From contig NC_087065.1 in NCBI RefSeq assembly GCF_963678635.1, positions 32,370,373 to 32,434,372 on the forward strand: a stretch of DNA of 64,000 nt, read 5' to 3'. This stretch comes from Symsagittifera roscoffensis. Lineage: Eukaryota; Xenacoelomorpha; Acoela; Convolutidae. The notes below the pieces were generated by a model, which did no database searches, was not told where the DNA came from, and saw nothing but the letters and a program-made list of their open reading frames with translations. This document shows positions 47,508 to 59,465 of this stretch, piece after piece (position 1 is the first letter of the stretch; every line of letters begins with the position of its first letter). The translations under genes and the position numbers were made by a program.

Positions 47508-47849
47508 CTAAACACCCCTTGCTTATAATTATTGTGTTTCTCATTATGACAACATTACAATATTGCGTTTAGTCGACAAATAACTCACAGCAAAATGCTC
47601 AAGCCTCTTATCCAATATAGATTTAAACTTGTTTTTTTTGGGGGGGTTTATTTAGACTTTTTTTCGGGTTTTTCATCAATGTATGTCTCCTGCTGATAAA
47701 ACTATGTGCTTTAAGATTATTTTGGCTCTTTACTCTGGCATTTGAGAATAATTTGAAAAAATTTAAAAGTGAAATTTCAAAATTACGTTACTACAGAAGA
47801 TTGGCCCAGAAAAATGTAAAATTAGTAAGGCTTGCTTCGATTAGGATAC
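47508..47849 (-). other. 342-bp dynein intron
   Basis: AT-rich sequence with a run of G at 47640-47646 and no other feature. Boundaries are GTATCC (donor) and TTTAG (acceptor) on the minus strand. Confidence 0.85.
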
Positions 47850-48026
47850 CTTGTCAAGTATGTTGAGTGCTGCTTCGGCAGCTGCGAGTGCTGGTTCAGC
47901 CCTCTTCAGATCTGTCTCACAGGCGGCCTGTTTGGCAGAAACTTCGTCGTTAATAGCCGTCACCTTGCGCCCCTCCTCGTCCGCAATCGCCTTTTCCTTC
48001 GCCACTTTGTCCGACTCCGCACCCAC
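47850..48026 (-). CDS. axonemal dynein heavy chain, first exon in window (stalk coil 1)
   Basis: The minus-strand exon of 59 codons reads VGAESDKVAKEKAIADEEG, KVTAINDEVSAKQAACETDL, KRAEPALAAAEAALNILDK. This is the outgoing stalk coiled coil, with the conserved AEPAL…A…AL motif just before the microtubule-binding domain. The acceptor is TTACCAG and the donor GTATCC; it is phase 0 at both ends. The initial GTG is an internal Val codon, not a start. The preceding exon was not found up to 64000, so the upstream intron is over 16 kb or the retroelement region lies within it. Confidence 0.95.
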
Positions 48027-48133
48027 CTGGTAACGAGACGAAAAAAGAAAGAATAAATTGCCGCCTAATCATACTTTGTCCGCCGGTAATGATTATTGAT
48101 ACAAGCAACTGTAATCTTTTCCAGATACCCCCA

Positions 48134-48300
48134 CCCAGAGGCGGATCTAGGATTTTCTCGAGGGGGGGCGGACTTTCAGAAAATGTTACAAAACTTTGTC
48201 GACCTTTTTTGTAGGTCGACAAAATTGATTTTCCAAGCTCTCCCCAAAGCACTACAAAGACCTTGTTTTGGCCAAAATTTTGGTCAGTCCAAAAAAAAAC
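48134..48300. mobile_element. hAT-type MITE fragment
   Basis: It starts CAGAGGCGGATCTAGGATTT, then a G-run, a GTCGACC…GGTCGACA pair and a CAAAGCACTA block, matching one end of 12830-13255. The other end is missing. It lies about 110 bp upstream of the dynein stalk coil exon, within the preceding intron. Confidence 0.7.
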
Positions 48301-49489
48301 AGCACTCCATATTGTATCACGAGTTGAATAGAAGCCATATAGAAACTTAGAATAGATTTTAGGCTCACAAACGGTTTAAAGCAAAAAAAAATTGCTTGTG
48401 AGTGATAAAAAATCGACTAATCAAAACATGCATTTGTTGCTTGTTTATAACCTTAACGCCCTAGATATTTCTTCTTTTTTACTTTTGAAAACTTTTATTG
48501 AACTCAATTTTGCAGATCTGAAGTTTTTGCAGGCCAGCCTAATTTTGGCAGGAATTGAAGAAATTGACTTTTCCTTCAAAGACTAAGTTTTTGCTTTCAA
48601 TTCCTAACTAAACGCGCTTTAAATCGTCGCACATTATTATATTTTCACTTTATAACGGGTTCCTAACAAAATTTTGTCATCTGCGAAAAAGATTGTTTTG
48701 CAGTTAGTACATAACTTTGGAAAACTTATTACAATCAAGCAGAAACAGTAAGGGACACAGAATAAACTCTCGAAGATTTCTCAGACACATCTTTTCCACT
48801 ATCACAATGCTGGTGTCAGTTTTCGAGGTATGACTTTGAAATTCAATTTATTGGGTAACGAAATCCATATCGATCAAAATCTGTAGAAAAAATTAGTCAT
48901 CAAAAACGTTTCAAAACTTTTTTACAAAAAAATGATGATAAGCTTCTAGCTGATAACTTACTTTAAATGGTCTCAACAACATCCAAAACTGCGTCGTTTG
49001 ATATATTTTTGATTGATATTTTGGCTGATTTAGAGTCGAAAGTTTTCTCTAGTCTCTAGACAAAAATTCAAAACACAATAAGACACCAAAGAACTGGTCT
49101 AGGTTTTTCACAATTATCTTTCTTGCCTTTGCAATTTTGGAAAGCGTTGTTTGTTTCGTTAGCTTTAGGACTCGAGGAAAGTACTGCACACCAGAACAAA
49201 GGTTGAGCAGCCAAAAGAGAAAAAAACATACTGCGCGATTTTACGTTTTGACCAGCTGTATATCGTTTTCTTCACACTCCGTGGATTTTTTGCTTTTAAC
49301 ACTTTGATTTTCACAATTATCCAATTTACCTTGCTCGCCTAACCTTCAAAAACATGGTCTATTTATGTTTTTACGGCTTCAAAACCCAATGCATGTTAAA
49401 AAAAATTGCTTTTCATTCCCCTATGTTTAATTAGTTGTATACTTTATTTTCATAGAACTGTACTGAGTTAAGACCTTTTGGTAATACTC
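48301..49489. other. no recognisable gene
   Basis: AT-rich non-coding sequence upstream of the first visible dynein exon. Nothing supported. Confidence 0.4.
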
Positions 49490-51370
49490 ATTTCAGATAA
49501 GGTACACCGTCTGTTCGTCACGCTATCTTATTTTCGGCCGGATAGGTTCGTACAACTTCTTCGTCTAATACCAATCTTAATCTTCCTCTTATATCTCCTA
49601 GTCTCAATAGATCTAGTGTATACTGGTAGATGCGAGTCGGTCTCTCTGGAGAAGGCAACTGTTTTTCTAAGTTTAATTCAAATTATTCTGGTATTAAAAA
49701 CTACAAATAGTTTCAACACTTACAAAGAAGTGGGTTGTTAGTTGATGGAGTATGATTGGTTAGTATTCAATATTTTATAGAGATAAAATATAATAATAGT
49801 AACCAATAATATAATTCAGTTAAGATCTGGTTCCACTCATCCGGGGTATAGAGAGTTTTATTTTTTTTGAAATTTCATAATTGAGGATGGAAGTAGCTGC
49901 TTTTCTTTTAGAAGCTGCGAGTATTTGTTTTCCTTGATTAGGAAGAAGAAGAACCGTTATCCGTTGTTCGGATCTGAACTACCAGGATGATGGAATCGTC
50001 GATATTAACATATTCTTCTTGAGCGGTTGCTATTGGTCACGATCGTTCTCGGGAGATCGTATCAAGATTCCTGATCGGTTGTGATGAGTGCTGGTTCGGT
50101 TAGGTAGAGAGAAACAATGCTTTAGCCTCGTTCGTGTGTGGCATGAAATTTGATTTTCGTGTGAAGTGCCGAGTGACTAGGATCTGTACTTGTACTCAAC
50201 ATCGAGATGGTCATTGGTCTGTTTCAATGGATGTCCTTTGCTGCGATGCCAAGTCGAACTTAAAATCCTTTGAGTGTAGTGACTGTGGGCAACAAATCAA
50301 AATCGGGTATTTGCCATTGCGTAGTTGGTTTGTGATTGGGTTGTCAACTTCCTTGCTGCTTGTCTTTGGTGCATGTGCAGTCTAATTTATATGATTCAGA
50401 GTTTGTAAAATTGATCTTTCCTGGACATGATTTCTCAACCAAACCAAGAAGTTTTTTTATATTAAAATCTGATCTGCAGCAAACAAACAACTTCTAACAT
50501 TACACTTTTTCAATGATTGCAAAAAAACTGTAATTTGAGTTATGTTCTATGTTTAACTCATAGAGTAATTTCAGATAGGGTACACCGTCTGCTCGTCTTG
50601 CTATCGTATTTATGGCCGGATAGATTCGTGCAAATTCCTAGTCTAATACCGATCTGAATCTTACTCTTATGTCTCTTAGTCTCAATAGATCTAGAGTATA
50701 CTGGTTTTGCTACGAGTCGGTCTCTTGGAGAAAGCAACTAAGTTTTAAGTTAACTTCAAATCTCTCTGGTGCTGAAATTACAAGTATTTTCAGCACTTAT
50801 AAATAAGTGGGTTGTTGGTTTGATGGAGTGTGATTGGTTAGTCTTTATTATTTAAGGGATAAAATATCTAAATTATAACCAATAATAAATTATAGTTTGG
50901 ATCTTGTTCCACCAATCCGGGGTTTACAGAGTTTTTTGTTCTTTGACATCTATCTGTAATGGAGGATGAATGATGGTCGTTTGTATTTCGCGAGAATCAT
51001 TTCTATTCCGTTCTAGGAGGAGGAAGCTCCAGTAGTCTGGAATCGTGGACATGAAGTTGTTATTCCAGTAAGCTGTTGTTTCTGGAAAGTCAACCTGATT
51101 TCCAAATGGTTTGTTAAGACCGTTTGTTAATGTTCGGTGGAGAACTGTGTTTCGATCCTGTTTGGGAATGGCGTGTAGCTCGAGTTTGGAGGGGATGCCT
51201 TGATACTAGTGTCTGTACGTCTTGAACATCGAGGTGGCCATTGGTCTGATTCAATGGAGTCCTTTGCTGCGATGTCAAGTCGTACTTCAAATCCTTTGAG
51301 TTGCGATTGTGGGCGGCAAAGCGGTTGTGTTCGGCCATTCTGTGGTTAGAGTGTGATGGGGTCGTCTTAG
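49490..51370. repeat. two diverged direct copies of a ~1.08-kb unit
   Basis: ATTTCAGATAAGGTACACCG at 49490 recurs as ATTTCAGATAGGGTACACCG at ~50570. Later blocks also recur in order: CTCAATAGATCTAG, CACTTA…AGTGGGTTGTT, CATCGAGATGGTCATTGGTC / CATCGAGGTGGCCATTGGTC and TCCTTTGCTGCGATG. The copies are diverged (I estimate roughly 20-25 percent, by eye). A small Cys-rich frame in the first copy (50134-50385) is destroyed in the second. It could be part of the 3' LTR region of the minus-strand retroelement next door, or an independent tandem duplication. Confidence 0.75.
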
Positions 51371-52449
51371 TTTTTTGATGCTCGTCTTCTTGATTGTGTC
51401 TTATCTATATACTGCATTGTATTATTTACATATACAAATTTTTGTTTATTTCGGTACTAGTTATGATCTTGTATTAATAGTTATTGCGAAAGCTTTTTAA
51501 TTTAGTTCGGTTATTTTTAAGAGTCACTCACCATTGAGTAACTCTCTGTTAAAAATAAGAGTGTGGTCACAAAGCGTGCTTGTAGCACGGTGGGTTAGGC
51601 CGGCTATAGAGCATGCTCAAGACGTCCTCTCTGGTGGGTTAGGCCTGGAGTGGAGTATGCTCTTTTCTGAAGCGTCCCGTTTTGTGTTTAACCTTTCATG
51701 TCTTTTTTTAACTGATTTTTTCCTTTTTGGTTTTGGTTGTTTCCTTTTCTCAAAAATCAAATCGTTTGTTTTGGGTTCGTCTTTCGACTTTTTTTATGTT
51801 TTTTTTTCGTTTGTGTTTAGACTTGAAAGTAGTCTTCAAAAGAACAATTTATCAATGCTTTAAGCTGGTGTCAATCTGGTTTGGGTACCGTGGGTTTTCT
51901 TTTCTTAGTCATGCTGTTAAGTTATGATTTGTGGTGTTTAGTAAGCTGCGTTGGTTAGTTTGGTTTGTTTGAGACGTGTTAAAACTGGTTAGAGTTGTTA
52001 TCAGTGATTTGTTAACTCTTAAATTCATTATTTTAAACAATTCTTCTTGGGCGAGCTGTGCAATTGTGGATAGGATTGTGGGCGAGTGAGTGGTTTTAAA
52101 TTATAAGAAGCGTCTTTGAAAAGGTTAGTACTGCTTTGAATCTATTTGCAACTTTTATGAATTTATTACTTTTTAATTATTAATTTAACTGCTTTTGTTG
52201 AGTTTAACTTATTAATTTATTTGCTTTTTTGAATACTTACTGCATATGGGAAAAGAATTTATAAATCAATTTACTGCTATTTGGAGGTAAACTTTACTAC
52301 TTTTTTTATTGCGATTTGTTAATTTAAATTTATGAATTAGGAAAAGATTTTCAGTTTTTTATTTCGTTTTTCCTTTTCTAGATGATTGCGGTGGCTTATT
52401 GTGCTGTGAAGACTAGAGAAAGTACGAAAACATTTATAAAGAATTGTTA
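51371..52449. other. non-coding, candidate terminal region of the minus-strand retroelement
   Basis: No gene was seen. A GGTGGGTTAGGCC…AGAGCATGCTC-type block is repeated about 52 bp apart (51590 and 51640). A pyrimidine-rich run near 52360-52380 (a polypurine tract on the minus strand) lies where a 3' LTR boundary of the minus-strand element might be. LTR ends were not resolved. Confidence 0.35.
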
Positions 52450-55400
52450 GTTTTTGTTTGAGTTTGTTAGTATAATGTTTTTGATTCGTAATTACCTAAT
52501 CGTGAAGAATCCATGGGGAAAAACGTCGTGGATGATAACTGATGATGTTAGTAGTTCAGCGATTAATCGAATGATGTATTTAATTTGGAGAATTAGCCGA
52601 AGTAATTCGAGTTTTTTTATGATTTCGTGCTCTTCTGTGTTGGTTGAGATTTCAAACGGTGTGTTTTGGTTGAGGTTATAAAGTTTGTGGTTATATCTGG
52701 TGATATGAATGAATTCTATGATGGGGATTTCGACGGGCTGTAGTAATTCATGGGAAATGATGAAGGGGCGGGATTCGTCGACATTGAAGTTTTTGGTCAA
52801 GGGACACAATATATACTGGGTGATGGGATCATAATTTCGGAGGATGCCTTGGAAGTTAGTATCTTTAATGCAATATGTGAAGTTAAGAAAAAATTGTGAG
52901 GTGTATTTTGAGTTATTTTATTTTGAAATCTATGATGAAGTTGCCGAGATGGTGTATTTTGAGTGTAATGATGTTGGATGAATTTACAGTACGTGTAAGT
53001 GTGTGTTTGTTTAGTTCGTAACATTATGTCGTGTGAACAGTGCAAATCACGTTCTTTGGGTGTAGGGAAATAAAACGTTATTGAAAAGTTGTTAAATTTG
53101 TTAAAATATGAATTATAAGCTTAGATGTTACGGAGTGCTACTAAAATGATGTGGTCGTACTTTTTATCTGGACTTTTGAGAGTAAAAACATATTGGGTTT
53201 TAATGAAAAAAATTTTCTGTTAGTTGTGGGTTAGCATTTCTATCATTATTTAAGCAGATGTCTTCGTTTTCACGGAAAAAATGATGATCGTATTGATCGA
53301 TGGAATATTGGTTAGCTTTGGGTGCGGTGAATCTAATTTGTGATTGTCGATATCCTATTTGAGTGAAATGTTTCGGGGTTAGAGCTGCTGTTAAATGAAA
53401 AAGTTGAGTGCTGCATTGTTCATTATCATATGGGGTGTTATATAGTGGTAGTGAGAGTGGATTAGCGAAGTGATAAAATGATGTCCATGAGAGTGTTGGG
53501 TATTGTACGTATTCATTTACATAATTAGGGGGTTCATCGTTAGGGTCTGAGTGAAAGTAGGTGTATTGAGGGGAAAACGGTAACATACTTGAAGAAGCTT
53601 TTTAGTGTTGACGTGGAGTGGACGATTAACGAATGATTGGGCTGATTGAGGATGAGATGGAAATGGGGTATAGGGGAACTTTATTTTAAGTGTTCGATGT
53701 AGTTTGCGAGGGAGTTGGGTTTAACGGAGATGTTGGACTTGTTGAAGGGGTTGGATTTGATGAAGGGGTTGGGGTTGAAGGATTGGATAATGTTATGGAT
53801 TGTGAAAGTTGGTGAATAGTTAGTATTTGAGGGCGCTGGAATTGTTGCTGAAGTGTGATGAAATTGTCAAGTTCATTAGATATTTGTGTATTTACAGAGC
53901 CGTTGTTGTCGGAAAGTTCACTAGTCAAGGGGGAATAAGTGGGTGTTACATTAGTAATCGAAGAGGGAGTGGATGGAGGTTCAATTTTTATCTGGGAGTG
54001 AAAAGGTTGAAAAGCGGATTGCGAAAATGTAGATGGGCTGGGTTCAGAGTTGGCAAGTTCGTCAGGGGTTTCGATGTCGGAATTATTGAACTGGGAAATA
54101 GTATTAAAAACAGTAGTGTTTGAATTAGTATCTGAATCCATGCTGGATAAAGTATTAGCATGAGGTGATTCAGGTGGGGGTAAGCAAGAAGTGGTATAAT
54201 GGGGAAGTTGCTTTGAAGGTTGGCTGGGTAGGAAGTTGAGCGATGGAGTGATCCAACTTGGCGGCTCATCTTGGGCTAAAAGATGATTATTTTGAGAATG
54301 AAAATTTGTGGTGTGTGGTTGTTCACTGGTTTGTTCATATGTGTCGTCTATGTTGGATTGTTGGATTAGAATGAGTTGAATCGGGCTTCGTGGGTTATTA
54401 GGTTTTGTAGAGATTTGTTCTGTGAAGGCTATATTTCTAAAATTTCGTGGTACTAAGGATAACGGATGGTTATGACTTATTCTTTGTAATTGTGTTGCAA
54501 TTGGCGTTGTTTTTGTGTTGTTTTGTGAGTCATCGTAGGTATTCGGTGTTGTCGATAGTTTTATTTTGTTTTCTTTTATTGAGTATCAAAAGGTATTTTA
54601 TTGATGGACGTTGAGAAAATTCCGAAAAATCCTGCAAAAAGCATGCATACTACGCCTACTTGTTTGTTTACTTGTGTATGTATTGCACATGTATTATAAT
54701 TTCCTTTCAGTAATGGAAAAAGAAATCCGAAAAAGGTAAACATTGCGTATAAAATAGTCAATCTTTCTAAGATGTAATGGGGCCATCATAGAAAGCCAAG
54801 AAGTTCAATTTTTAAATTTACAAAGCTAAAAATATTTATTGGTGATTTATCTTGTAGTCTGTTTTTTCTGCCATTTAAATAAATGTAATCTTTATATCTT
54901 GAAAATATCCGCTGTACTCTTGTGCGTAGATGTCTGAAAATCCTGCATTTTCTGCAAATTTTTGTAAGTTTTGATCTATGGATTGTCGTTGTTTTGTGTT
55001 CACTTTGTACTTAGTTCTTGAAACTGTTGTGTACGGATGTGGTGTTGAATATCAAATTTAGAGTATATTCCGGTTAATTGTAATAGGCAATAGCTCTTAT
55101 ACTTTCTGGTAAAAACTTTTTTGATGGTTGCATGAGTGTAGGATAAAGTGTGAAGTGGTAGTAATTATCTTCGTGAGGATTTAATTGTACAACATTGTGG
55201 CTGTTTTTTGATCCACCTACGGTGGCTGTATCACAAAAAAAAAAGTTCTGCGTGGAAGTGTATCAACAAAGTGTTCTTTATTTTTATAGAATATGAGGAT
55301 TCTTTTGTAACATCTTTTATCTTCAAAAACATATAATGGTGATACTTTTTTGGTACAAGTGTAATACCATATTATATTTCCTTCGTAATCAATAAAATTT

Positions 55401-57000
55401 GATCTGTTTTCTGATAGTAAATATCCTGCATAAGGAATTTTCTATCTGCAAGTCGAATGATTGCAAAATTTGTGTTCTTTCAAGTTCGCATATATGATGT
55501 AGTGTTTCAAGTTCTGATAGAGACATTTCTTGAAAAATTCTACTTATTGTGTAATCTAGTTTCATGTCTAGATGAATTTCATAATGGATTGCACCAAAAT
55601 AAGTGTTGTTCATGAACGATAGTTCTTGTAAACGTGTACTCTCTGTGTGTTGTGGTTTAACTTTTCCACCGGTTTGTCCTTGTGTTTTTCAGAAGATGTA
55701 TTGGGATGTACGAATTTTCGTCGTTAATTGTAGGGTGATGTGTTGCGTGTTTTATGGTGATTATTTCACCTGTATTCATGTCGAATCCTTGTTCGTATTC
55801 GACAAGAAGTTCTGAATATTGTGTTTTATAAAGTGGTGTGTTATATTTACATGCAAGTTCTGTTTCGGGATAGATTTGAAAACGTGTCAATTTGTTTTCG
55901 ATATAATGAATGATTCTAAATTTATGATTAATTTGTCTGATTTTGTCAGGGTTAACTTCTTATGGATTCGATAAAAAAAAATTGGTGAAAATTTATCATT
56001 ATAGCATGATTTTTTTGCTACTTGAAATGTGGTACATGTATCTTCGGAAAATCAAACAATAGTTGCTTGTGTTCGTGAAGTAGGATCGCAATATCCTTGG
56101 TCATTTTTGCAAGATGGTCTATTTCGTTGATAAATATTGGTAACACTTTTTAATTCTCGTGTTAATTGTACTTTGATCAGGTTCCAAGAAAATGAAAGGG
56201 AAAAGCGTTTGGAAAAATATTATCCTTAGAAGATACATGTGTAGGATAATCCAGAATATGGGTTATAGAATGTTATATAGCCAAGTATCTTTTTTGTGTA
56301 TCTATCGTATTTATAGATAATTTCTGTAGTGATAAATGAGGGAGGTAAAAATTGAGCTGTTATATTTGGAAGGGCTAGAGGTGAGGGGTGGTGAATTATA
56401 TTTTTTAGTCTTACTGTGATTTCAATTTTAAATGTTAGGTTATCTTGTGTAAGGATTTGGATGTTTTGTTCTTGTATATCATTGTGGATATCGTGTCGAT
56501 ATTGTAATCGATTTAGTGCCCAGTTGTGTAGTCTATTACTATCGTGGTGTTGACCAAATAGTGGAGAGGTTGCTACGAACTTTTTCCAATCTAATCGTAG
56601 GGGTATGTTGTTGGTTGAGTTTTCTCTATATCTAGTGTCGAGATTTGTAGGAAAATGTGGAGGAAATGGTAATGTTATGATTTGTCCTAATGATGGGGTT
56701 GTTGGAACTGAAAGTGTTTCCGATAGTGACAAATATATGTCAGATGAGACGCCTATGGGATCATTCACTAAATTTGGTTCACATTGAGTGAAGACTTGTA
56801 TCCTCCAATATGGGAGATGTTCTGTGGTAGCTGGGGGGTTATAAGGACTTTCACGAGTCTGTTCGGATGTTGGGGTTGAACCTAAGTAATTCGATGGTAT
56901 GTTTGAGGTATTTTGTTGTGATGCGATTTGGGGAGTACTTTGGATTGTGCTTTCTTGAAAGACCTAGGGGATTTGCTTTTGGTGACTGAGGTATGTTAAA
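52450..57000 (-). pseudogene. post-integrase reading frames (envelope-position), broken
   Basis: Several minus-strand open stretches follow integrase: 56226-56768 (180 codons; contains LPFPPHFPTNLDTRY and HNWALNRLQYRHD), 55657-55890 (IYPETELACK and GFDMNTGEIITI), 55389-55613, a hydrophobic stretch in 54576-54761 (VGVVCMLFAGFFGIF, membrane-like), a Ser/Thr/Pro-rich frame in 53686-54141, 53200-53586 and 52492-52809. This is the place an env gene would take, and a membrane segment is present, but I recognise no glycoprotein or fusion family. Different frames show it is broken or comprises several genes. The 55618-55889 part is homologous to the satellite at 1-6130. Confidence 0.5.
55618..55889 (-). 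repeat. segment homologous to the 275-bp satellite monomer
   Basis: Read on the minus strand it starts TGACACGTTTTCAAATCTAT (satellite: TAACACGTTTAAACTCTACC). Then comes GAACTTGCATGTAA (identical), a TTCGACATGAATACAGG block (satellite TTCGATATGAAAACAGG), ACCGGTGGAAAAGTT (ATGGTGGAAAAATT) and GAGAGTACACGTTTAC (GTGAAAGTACATGCTTAC), all in the same order. The segment is about 272 bp against a ~275-bp monomer, so nearly one full monomer is represented once, untandemised. Confidence 0.85.
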
Positions 57001-57149
57001 TTGATTTCTGGGATTTTGAGAATTTCCGTTTCGTCTTGGATGTATAATCTGTCTATGTATTTCGGGCGTATTTTGATTTTGACTTGTTATCAGAATTATT
57101 TTGAAAAACTTTAAGCCCTGTGAAGGAGTGAACTAATTGAGTGAACTCG

Positions 57150-58620
57150 CGAAGAGGGTACTCTTTTGGGTATTAAGGTAAATGATTGATTCGTTGTGGA
57201 ACAATATCATTTTTGTCTAAGTCTATAAATTTGTATGTCACATCAATGGGTTTATCAATTAATTGATAAGGTCCTTTTCGGAGTGGCTGTAGCTTTTCTG
57301 AAATTCCTCTTTGTGTCGTAAAATTTTGAATTAAAACATATGTTCCGATTTTTAAGTTTGTAGCTAGTGTAAATCGAGAGTTTATGTGGGAATTAGTGTT
57401 TTGTCTTTGTAATAACTTTCTTGCAACTTTTTGATAGACTTCATTATGTTTTTCATCTCTGCAGAAGCTAGTTTTAAGATTTGTGGATGATGAAAATGAT
57501 TAAAACATAATGATTTTTTTGTTGGTTGGCAATAACCTTCTGTGTTTTTGGAAAATTAGCTGTAAACATTATTGGTTTTTGTGGTTTTTGATTAAACACC
57601 ATCTCATAAGCTGATAGTCCTAAAGTTGTTGTAATTTGTGGAATATAAGTTGAGGGGAATAATTTTACATCTGTTGACCATTCAGTATATCGTGTATCAT
57701 TTCCATTTATGGTACATCTGAGGTATTCTTGTAAGGAACGGTTCTTGCCTTCGACTAGTTCCTTAGTCCAAGGTGCATGTGATGTACGTGGTTTGTGTTG
57801 AATATTATATAAGTGGACAAGTGTGATTATTTCGTTGTTGATGAATTCAGTGTCATTGTCTGTAACAAGGATTTCGGGTTATCCAAATTTTGCTATCCAG
57901 TGTTCATAAAGCGCTGTATATGCAAAATAAGCATTACAGTGGGGTACAAGGATGAGTGCTACATAATGTGTAAAGGCGTCAACTATGACCATTATATATG
58001 AGTTTCCTTCTGGGGACGGTGATATTGGTCCTTTTGTGTCGAATGAAATTCTGTGATTAAAATATAGACTTTGTCCTTTAAAATCTTGTTTTTTTTCTGC
58101 AATTTGTTTCTGATTTGGGTATGGTATATTTAAATGGCATGTAAAAAAAATCATTGCATAAAACTTTAATCCAAATTGGTGCATTTGGGAAAATAACATT
58201 TTGAATTAACTTTGATTAAGTTTTTTTCTGATCCTGAGGGTCCTTTAGTATGTAATGAATGTGATGTATGAAAAGCTATAAGCATCAAGTTTAAGGGTAG
58301 GCAAGGTACTTTGAGATCAGGTGTTTGGTATTCTAGAATATCTGTGTTTTCGTTTATAGAAATTCTATTGAGTTTTCGGAGAAATCCAAGAAGTGTTTTA
58401 TTTCCTAGAATTGTTATATCAGCTTTAGTTGGTTTGGTTTTATATTTGTGCCAGGATTTCAATTGTCTAATAACTGGGTCAATATTTTGATATTTTTTGA
58501 GTAATTCTAGTGTTAGTTTTTCTGTGTTTGGTAGAAAGCTGTTTTCAACTTCTATCTTCGATAGAGGTATTGTAACTAGAGGATCATGGAGGTTAAAGAA
58601 TTGATTTATCGTCAATTTTG
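57150..58620 (-). pseudogene. retroelement integrase with GPY/F module, broken
   Basis: The minus strand runs through an N-terminal His/Cys-rich region (AFHTSHSLHTKGPSGSEKN, CYFPKC), then the catalytic core: FDTKGPISPSPEGNSYIMVI (first Asp), EILVTDNDTEFINNEI (second Asp) and APWTKELVEGKNRSLQEYL (Glu). A C-terminal segment with LQPLRKGPYQLIDKPIDVTY, the GPY/F module typical of gypsy-type integrases, ends near 57180. All three catalytic acids are present, but the frame breaks near 57880 and elsewhere. It lies directly downstream of RNase H on the minus strand. Confidence 0.9.
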
Positions 58621-58699
58621 AATCAATTTTTGGTGGGCCTGATAGATTTATAGTGTCAGTTAAATTTTCTTTTTCTATCGAAGGGAATAGATCTTTTCT

Positions 58700-59465
58700 G
58701 TATGATTATTGTCTGATTGGTTTTTGTTGTGTTTTGTTTTTCATTATGATGAGGATGGAATGGGTTTAAATGTAGATTTACCTAGTAGATCTACTTTGTA
58801 CTGATTAATTTGACAATCTAAATATAATGAGAAGTGTAATAAATTGTTTATTTGCGATTGATCAATATCAGTTTTCCCTGTATTTTTGCATTCTAATCGT
58901 GGTGAAATTTCATCGTTTGCAAGGGAAAATTCAATGTTCTGTGGTGTTTCTACTGTTGTTCTTTTGTCAATATTTCAGGTGGTGTATTTCTACTGAGAGT
59001 ATTGGGTAGTGCAAAGTTTTTTCCTGCTTTCCAAACTATATATACTTTGTGAATTTCATTAAAATTAATTGAAATCTATAAACTCTATGGTTTGGATTGG
59101 ATTTTTGTGTGAAAAGAAAAATTAAGGGTTTATGGTCTGTGAAAAAAATGTTGGATGTTTTGATCCAAGTATTAAAATTTCATGTTCTGTGAGAGTACAT
59201 ATTATGGCTGTGCATTCTCTCATAAGGGTAGAGAGTCTAAGTTCAGCTTGTGTAAACAGTCTTGAGTTTTCGAAATGAGGTTCATTTTATTCGTTCTGTT
59301 GTGAGACTGTAATAGTGTTGCGCCAATGCCAAAGATAAAGGCGTCGCTTATAGCGTAAAATGGTTGGTCTGGATCTGGAATTGTGTTTGAAATTTGTTCA
59401 GTGAGAAGTGTTTATATTTCTTCAAATTGTGTTTGATGTTCTAATGTCCATTCAAATTTATTTTG
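58700..59465 (-). pseudogene. retroelement RNase H domain, broken
   Basis: The minus strand reads DAFIFGIGATLLQSHN (first Asp strand of RNase H, ~59.3 kb) and VWKAGKNFALPNTLSRN (~59.0 kb), the usual end of the RH region before the integrase linker. Stops interrupt the middle. Contiguous with RT. Confidence 0.75.

Noticed and set aside
50134-50385. 83-residue Cys-rich frame with a hydrophobic tail
   Set aside because: It lies in a tandem-duplicated unit whose other copy does not keep the frame, so selection on a protein is unlikely.
53686-54141. Ser/Thr/Pro-rich minus-strand frame as an independent host gene
   Set aside because: It is low complexity, sits within the post-integrase region and has no recognisable domain, so it is treated as part of the retroelement.
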